Assembly: GCA_003644895.1 (NCBI GenBank)
Contig: QNDO01000045.1
Location: 1 to 10,035 of the forward strand
Source of the DNA: Candidatus Hydrothermota bacterium
GTDB taxonomy: Bacteria > Hydrothermota > Hydrothermia > UBA1063
DNA: 10,035 bases
Reading direction: 5' to 3'
Positions 6,808-10,035 of the stretch are shown piece by piece. The notes below the pieces were generated by a model, which saw only the letters and a list, made by a program, of their open reading frames with translations, searched no databases and was not told the origin of the DNA. How positions within the stretch are numbered: position 1 is the first letter of the stretch; the number at the start of each line of letters is the position of its first letter. Position numbers and translations under genes: made by a program.

Positions 6808-7412
6808 AAGAATTTAAAGAACTCTGGGAGGTAGTTAAATACCTTCGTTCTGAAAAGGGGTGTCCCTGGGACAGGGCACAGACCTCAGAGAGCATTGCCT
6901 TTGACCTGGTTGAGGAAGCCTATGAGGTGGTTGACGCTATTAAGGGGAAAAATATTGAAAAACTGAAGGAGGAACTTGGAGACCTGCTCTTCCTGATATT
7001 GCTTCATATTGAAATTAAAGAAGAGGAAAAAGCCTTTTCTCTGGAAGAAGTACTAAGGGATATAAAAGATAAAATGATAAGCAGGCATCCCCATGTGTTT
7101 GGTGATAAGAAATTTGAAACCCATGAGGAGTTGCTCAATCACTGGGAGAAATCCAAAAAAGAAGGCCCCTTCAAATCCCTTCCGAAATCCCTGCCAGCTC
7201 TTCTTATGGCTCAAAAGCTTATTGAAAGGGAAAAAAGATACGAAGGGAAAGAAATACCCTGCCAGGAAATTGAGCAGTGGTTAAAAAATTGTGGTGAGGA
7301 TGTGCATACAATTCTTTTAAAAGCAGTGCAATACTCTATCTGTAAGGGACAAAAACTGGAAGAGACATTCCGGGAATATATTACAAAACTTATTGAAGAG
7401 AAATACCTATAA
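6804..7412 (+). CDS. mazG: MazG nucleoside triphosphate pyrophosphohydrolase (reduced second domain)
   Basis: This 202-residue cytoplasmic enzyme hydrolyses NTPs/dNTPs to NMPs plus pyrophosphate, serving nucleotide-pool cleaning. The N-terminal MazG domain is complete. It has GCPWDRAQT (19-27), the metal-binding EExxE as E37, E38 and E41 with D44 behind, ExxD as E57 and D60 (EELGD), then the family segments SRHPHVFGD (93-101), HWEKSKKE and SLPALLMAQKL. Full-length E. coli MazG is about 263 residues with two MazG domains. Here the second is shortened: residues about 160-200 (GEDVHTILLKAVQY...EETFREYITKL) still resemble its C-terminal half, but the helix bearing EExxE is missing. The ATG overlaps the antiporter stop by 4 nt (ATGA), with AGGAG 9 nt upstream. 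It is the last gene of the operon, directly before the terminator. Confidence 0.92.
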   Translation: MKEFKELWEVVKYLRSEKGCPWDRAQTSESIAFDLVEEAYEVVDAIKGKNIEKLKEELGDLLFLILLHIEIKEEEKAFSLEEVLRDIKDKMISRHPHVFGDKKFETHEELLNHWEKSKKEGPFKSLPKSLPALLMAQKLIEREKRYEGKEIPCQEIEQWLKNCGEDVHTILLKAVQYSICKGQKLEETFREYITKLIEEKYL

Positions 7413-7413
7413 A

Positions 7414-7449
7414 TTATAGGGGGACCTAAAGGCCCCCTATAAATCTTTC
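7414..7449. terminator. Bidirectional intrinsic terminator between convergent genes
   Basis: TTATAGGGGG (7414-7423) pairs with CCCCCTATAA (7433-7442), a perfect 10-bp stem. The inside ACCTAAAGG can add two C-G pairs with a bulged A and a TAAA loop. Rightward it is followed by the T-rich ATCTTTCT; leftward (minus strand) by the weaker TTTATAGG. It lies in the 39-nt gap between the mazG stop and the stop of the convergent surface-protein gene, so it can serve both, more clearly the plus operon. Confidence 0.8.
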
Positions 7450-7451
7450 TC

Positions 7452-10035
7452 TTATTTAATCACCACTGTCTTCTTAACCATCCTCTTACTTTCTGTATCA
7501 AGCACCACGAAGTATATACCAGCCCTCAGATCCCTGGGTGGAGTCAGTCTGTACATACCCGCTCTGACCTTTCCTTCTTTTAGGACAGCCACCTTTCTAC
7601 CCTGGATATTATACATACTCACAGTAACACGGGACTCAGCTGGAAGGTTGAGCAGGATGGATCCCGAAGCTTTTAGAATTGCAGGAACATGGAATATAAG
7701 TCTCGAAGCCACAGGTTCGTCATAATGCTCCCCTATTGGCAGAGATTGTGAAAGACTTCCTATTTCCACCGTAGTTGGGGAACTACCCGGCTGTTTCTGG
7801 ATGATAACCAGGGCAAAGGTATCAGTGGTGGATGGAGTGTAACTTATGGTTTCTCCTGACCCAGGACCGTTGTCATCGGCATAGGCCACATATTCTAAAG
7901 TATTCTTGAAGGGATCTATAATACTCCCATTCTTGATGGAATAGAGGCCAACAGCTATATCGGCGGTTCCTGAGATCACATTCACCGGGATGGTGGCTTT
8001 GCTACCTGCAGTGATTAGAATGTTTTCCACATGGATGATATCATCAGGATTCAAATCTACCCTTTCTGTTAAGCCTCCTCCATAAACCATGTAGTATTCA
8101 GGTACCGCTTTCTCAATGTAGTATTTATCTCTGGACTCACCAAAGGAGTATACTCCAGGATATAGATAACCGCTGTATCCATTATCGCCTCCCCATACAA
8201 GTATGTATTCAATGTTATCGGGACCGAGGTTGGATGCCTCCACAGCATTTGTAAAGCCATCATATGCAGAAGTGGGGGCATCTGTGAAGAGCCTCAAATC
8301 GATGTCTATACTATCTCCACTCTGGCCATAATGCTCGTTCTTCACAGCAATACCAACCCAGGAATTGGCATTTAGATAAAATTTGTAAACATCACTGTTG
8401 AAGTAATATCCTGTTCCGGGACCTGTGAGGTCTGGTGCCTTTTCTTCAGAAAGCAAAGGAGCATTGGCAGGGAGTGAAGTTCTGGGCATGAAAACGTATT
8501 GCTGTCCCCAGTATCTCAGGTAATTGTTGTAGATATTGCTTGAAACAACGTGATCCCAGTCCAATCCCACATAGAGAGTGTGTCTTCCAGGAGGAATTGT
8601 ATCCGCATATCCCTTGTAATAGGTATATTCCCAACCACTAAGCGTATCAAGACCAGGAAGATATGTGGCTGCTCTGGAATAGTTATCAAGGAACAGATAA
8701 TTCCATAAAGTATCACCGGTTTCTATAATAGCATCAACTGCAGATCTGTTGAGACATACCCATCCTGAAATATAGAGGGTGGTATCTCCATAAAGGAGAG
8801 AAGGAACCGTTGTGTCTCCTGAGGTGTGTGAGGGTACTATGGGCCAATCCCATCCCTGAGGAGCATAGTATGAAATGGACGGATGGTCATGGGCTATCTC
8901 CCAGTACCCTGATATTGGAAGTGATACCCAGCCGATATCCGGTCCACCTGACCAGTTATTATCACCATCAACATAGGTGAATTGTCCTATGAGCTGAGAA
9001 CCCCAGAATATGGGTTCTACATCTCTCGTGGCGCTGATATTTGCATTCTGACCATACCAGAATACACCCGGGAGTTTTCTCTGTACTGCTATGCTCCACC
9101 ATTCACTTGTATTACGAGCAACAGTGCGTGAAGTCTGGAAAATGATACTTCCTGGTACATTATTCACAGGATCATTCTCCCAGATATAGAAGTTCATAGT
9201 AGCGTTTAATCTTCCAGCGTTATATGCATAAATATACACACTGTCCACATAGATAGAGTCCTCAGGGGCCATTCCAAACTGAGCGAAGGTGGCATAGTAA
9301 CCTGTTACAAGTCCTGAAATAAGCCAGAGTCCTCCAGAACCCATTGAATAGAAGTACTGAAGGTTTGCCTCGGGAGCCCATGGTCCGCTCACTGTAAAGT
9401 TAACTGTATCACTTCCAGAGGAGCTATTGTCTGTGCCATAATTATAAGTGAGTATCAACTTAAACTGAGGATCCCATCCCTGCATATTAGACTCATCAAA
9501 GAACTGAATGACAAAGGGATCAGAATCATTAGTACCACCATTAACTCCGTGCTTCACTGTTCCAAAACTGGCTGTGCTATCTATTATAATCACATTATCC
9601 TCAGTGGTGGCGTCTGCAGGACGGAGAATGCCCTGAACATTATGGGCAACAACTCCGATGTTCTTCAGCGAAACTCTCAAAGAAGCCTTCTCTCCAGGGT
9701 CAATATATCCATCACCATTACCAAAATCAGAATCGTCCAGCCTGTAATCTGAGACCATGGTAATGGAGGGCGAAGTGATTGGTTCTGTTTTTACAATGGG
9801 CCTCATGGTGAAGGTATACCAGTAGTCCCTCATAGTCCAGGAGGATGGGTCCATTCGGTTGTTTGTTGAGAGGTTAATCCCTTGAGGAGGAGCATCATCA
9901 TCCTGGTACGGAACTGCATTGGCACTGGAAGGGTCTTTACTAATTCCCACCCAGAAGTAACCTGCTGATCCAACGTAAATGGGGGGATCTATTGCAACTG
10001 TGGTCCAGGCGTCTGCAGTATTTACTGAAATAACC
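7452..10035 (-). CDS. Large multi-module secreted surface protein with T9SS type A sorting domain (partial, N-terminus off window)
   Basis: The last 860 residues are visible. The frame stays open to the right edge, so the GTG at 9950 is an internal Val, not a start. Modules, in visible numbering: 1-80, the end of a beta-rich Trp/Tyr domain; about 100-218, an Ig-like/CARDB-like domain starting DFGNGDGYIDPGE and LRVSLKNIG; about 228-380, another Trp-rich beta-sandwich (YVDSVYIYAYNAG, DGDNNWSGGPDIGW); about 415-512, a CARDB-like module (IPPGRHTLYVGLDWDHVV and NNYLRY); about 530-750, two beta modules resembling pre-peptidase C-terminal domains; about 780-860, the sorting domain (VTVSMYNIQGRKVAVLKEG, LRAGIYFVVLD, ending KKTVVIK). 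Such C-termini direct export by the type IX system and are then removed or anchored. No catalytic domain is visible. A peptidase or adhesin could lie upstream of the window. Confidence 0.85.
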   Translation of the reverse strand, partial: VISVNTADAWTTVAIDPPIYVGSAGYFWVGISKDPSSANAVPYQDDDAPPQGINLSTNNRMDPSSWTMRDYWYTFTMRPIVKTEPITSPSITMVSDYRLDDSDFGNGDGYIDPGEKASLRVSLKNIGVVAHNVQGILRPADATTEDNVIIIDSTASFGTVKHGVNGGTNDSDPFVIQFFDESNMQGWDPQFKLILTYNYGTDNSSSGSDTVNFTVSGPWAPEANLQYFYSMGSGGLWLISGLVTGYYATFAQFGMAPEDSIYVDSVYIYAYNAGRLNATMNFYIWENDPVNNVPGSIIFQTSRTVARNTSEWWSIAVQRKLPGVFWYGQNANISATRDVEPIFWGSQLIGQFTYVDGDNNWSGGPDIGWVSLPISGYWEIAHDHPSISYYAPQGWDWPIVPSHTSGDTTVPSLLYGDTTLYISGWVCLNRSAVDAIIETGDTLWNYLFLDNYSRAATYLPGLDTLSGWEYTYYKGYADTIPPGRHTLYVGLDWDHVVSSNIYNNYLRYWGQQYVFMPRTSLPANAPLLSEEKAPDLTGPGTGYYFNSDVYKFYLNANSWVGIAVKNEHYGQSGDSIDIDLRLFTDAPTSAYDGFTNAVEASNLGPDNIEYILVWGGDNGYSGYLYPGVYSFGESRDKYYIEKAVPEYYMVYGGGLTERVDLNPDDIIHVENILITAGSKATIPVNVISGTADIAVGLYSIKNGSIIDPFKNTLEYVAYADDNGPGSGETISYTPSTTDTFALVIIQKQPGSSPTTVEIGSLSQSLPIGEHYDEPVASRLIFHVPAILKASGSILLNLPAESRVTVSMYNIQGRKVAVLKEGKVRAGMYRLTPPRDLRAGIYFVVLDTESKRMVKKTVVIK

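Noticed and set aside
9948..9950. GTG at 9950 as the start of the T9SS-sorted protein
   Set aside because: The frame continues without a stop for 28 more codons to the window edge. No ribosome site or signal peptide is present, and the sequence around it is the middle of a beta-rich domain.
1..10035. CRISPR array, insertion sequence, tRNA or attachment site
   Set aside because: No regularly spaced repeats, transposase, terminal inverted repeats or tRNA-like cloverleaf were seen on reading both strands. Gene spacing is dense throughout.

Overview
The window looks like chromosomal DNA from a didermic (outer-membrane) bacterium of a candidate or FCB-like lineage, for example WOR-3/Stahlbacteria, Hydrothermae, Marinimicrobia, Cloacimonetes or Calditrichota. 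Three things point that way: a TonB-dependent receptor with an N-terminal carboxypeptidase-regulatory-like domain, a large multi-module surface protein ending in a type IX secretion (T9SS) type A sorting domain, and a receptor partner carrying a DxDxDG motif. No rRNA or marker gene is present, so the phylum is inference. No mobile element, CRISPR array, tRNA or integrase was seen.

Layout. Positions 1-3675 (minus strand) hold a two-gene unit: a TonB-dependent outer-membrane receptor, then, 12 nt downstream, a signal-peptide-bearing secreted protein that runs off the left edge. A compact divergent promoter region (3676-3793) follows. It holds a near-consensus sigma70 promoter for the receptor (TTGACA, 17 nt, TAATAT), a weaker promoter facing right, and a short dyad formed around the two -35 boxes. 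Positions 3794-7412 (plus strand) hold a very tight five-gene operon: a PtsN-like PTS EIIA protein, a short PII-like protein, two unequal cation/proton-antiporter-like membrane proteins, and a MazG-type NTP pyrophosphohydrolase. Junctions overlap by 1, 14 and 4 nt or are separated by 2 nt. A strong hairpin (7414-7442) serves this operon and the convergent gene. Positions 7452-10035 (minus strand) hold the C-terminal 860 residues of the T9SS-sorted protein, whose start lies beyond the right edge.

How the genes may work together. The receptor and its partner look like an outer-membrane uptake pair with an unknown substrate. The plus operon is the most interesting part: two soluble regulators of families that sense phosphoryl or nitrogen/nucleotide state precede two antiporter paralogues. 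In these paralogues the conserved acidic dyad of the CPA family is altered in opposite ways (Asp-Pro in one, Lys-Asp in the other). My inference is a regulated, possibly heteromeric, cation transporter with EIIA and PII-like control subunits, plus a nucleotide house-cleaning enzyme in the same transcript.
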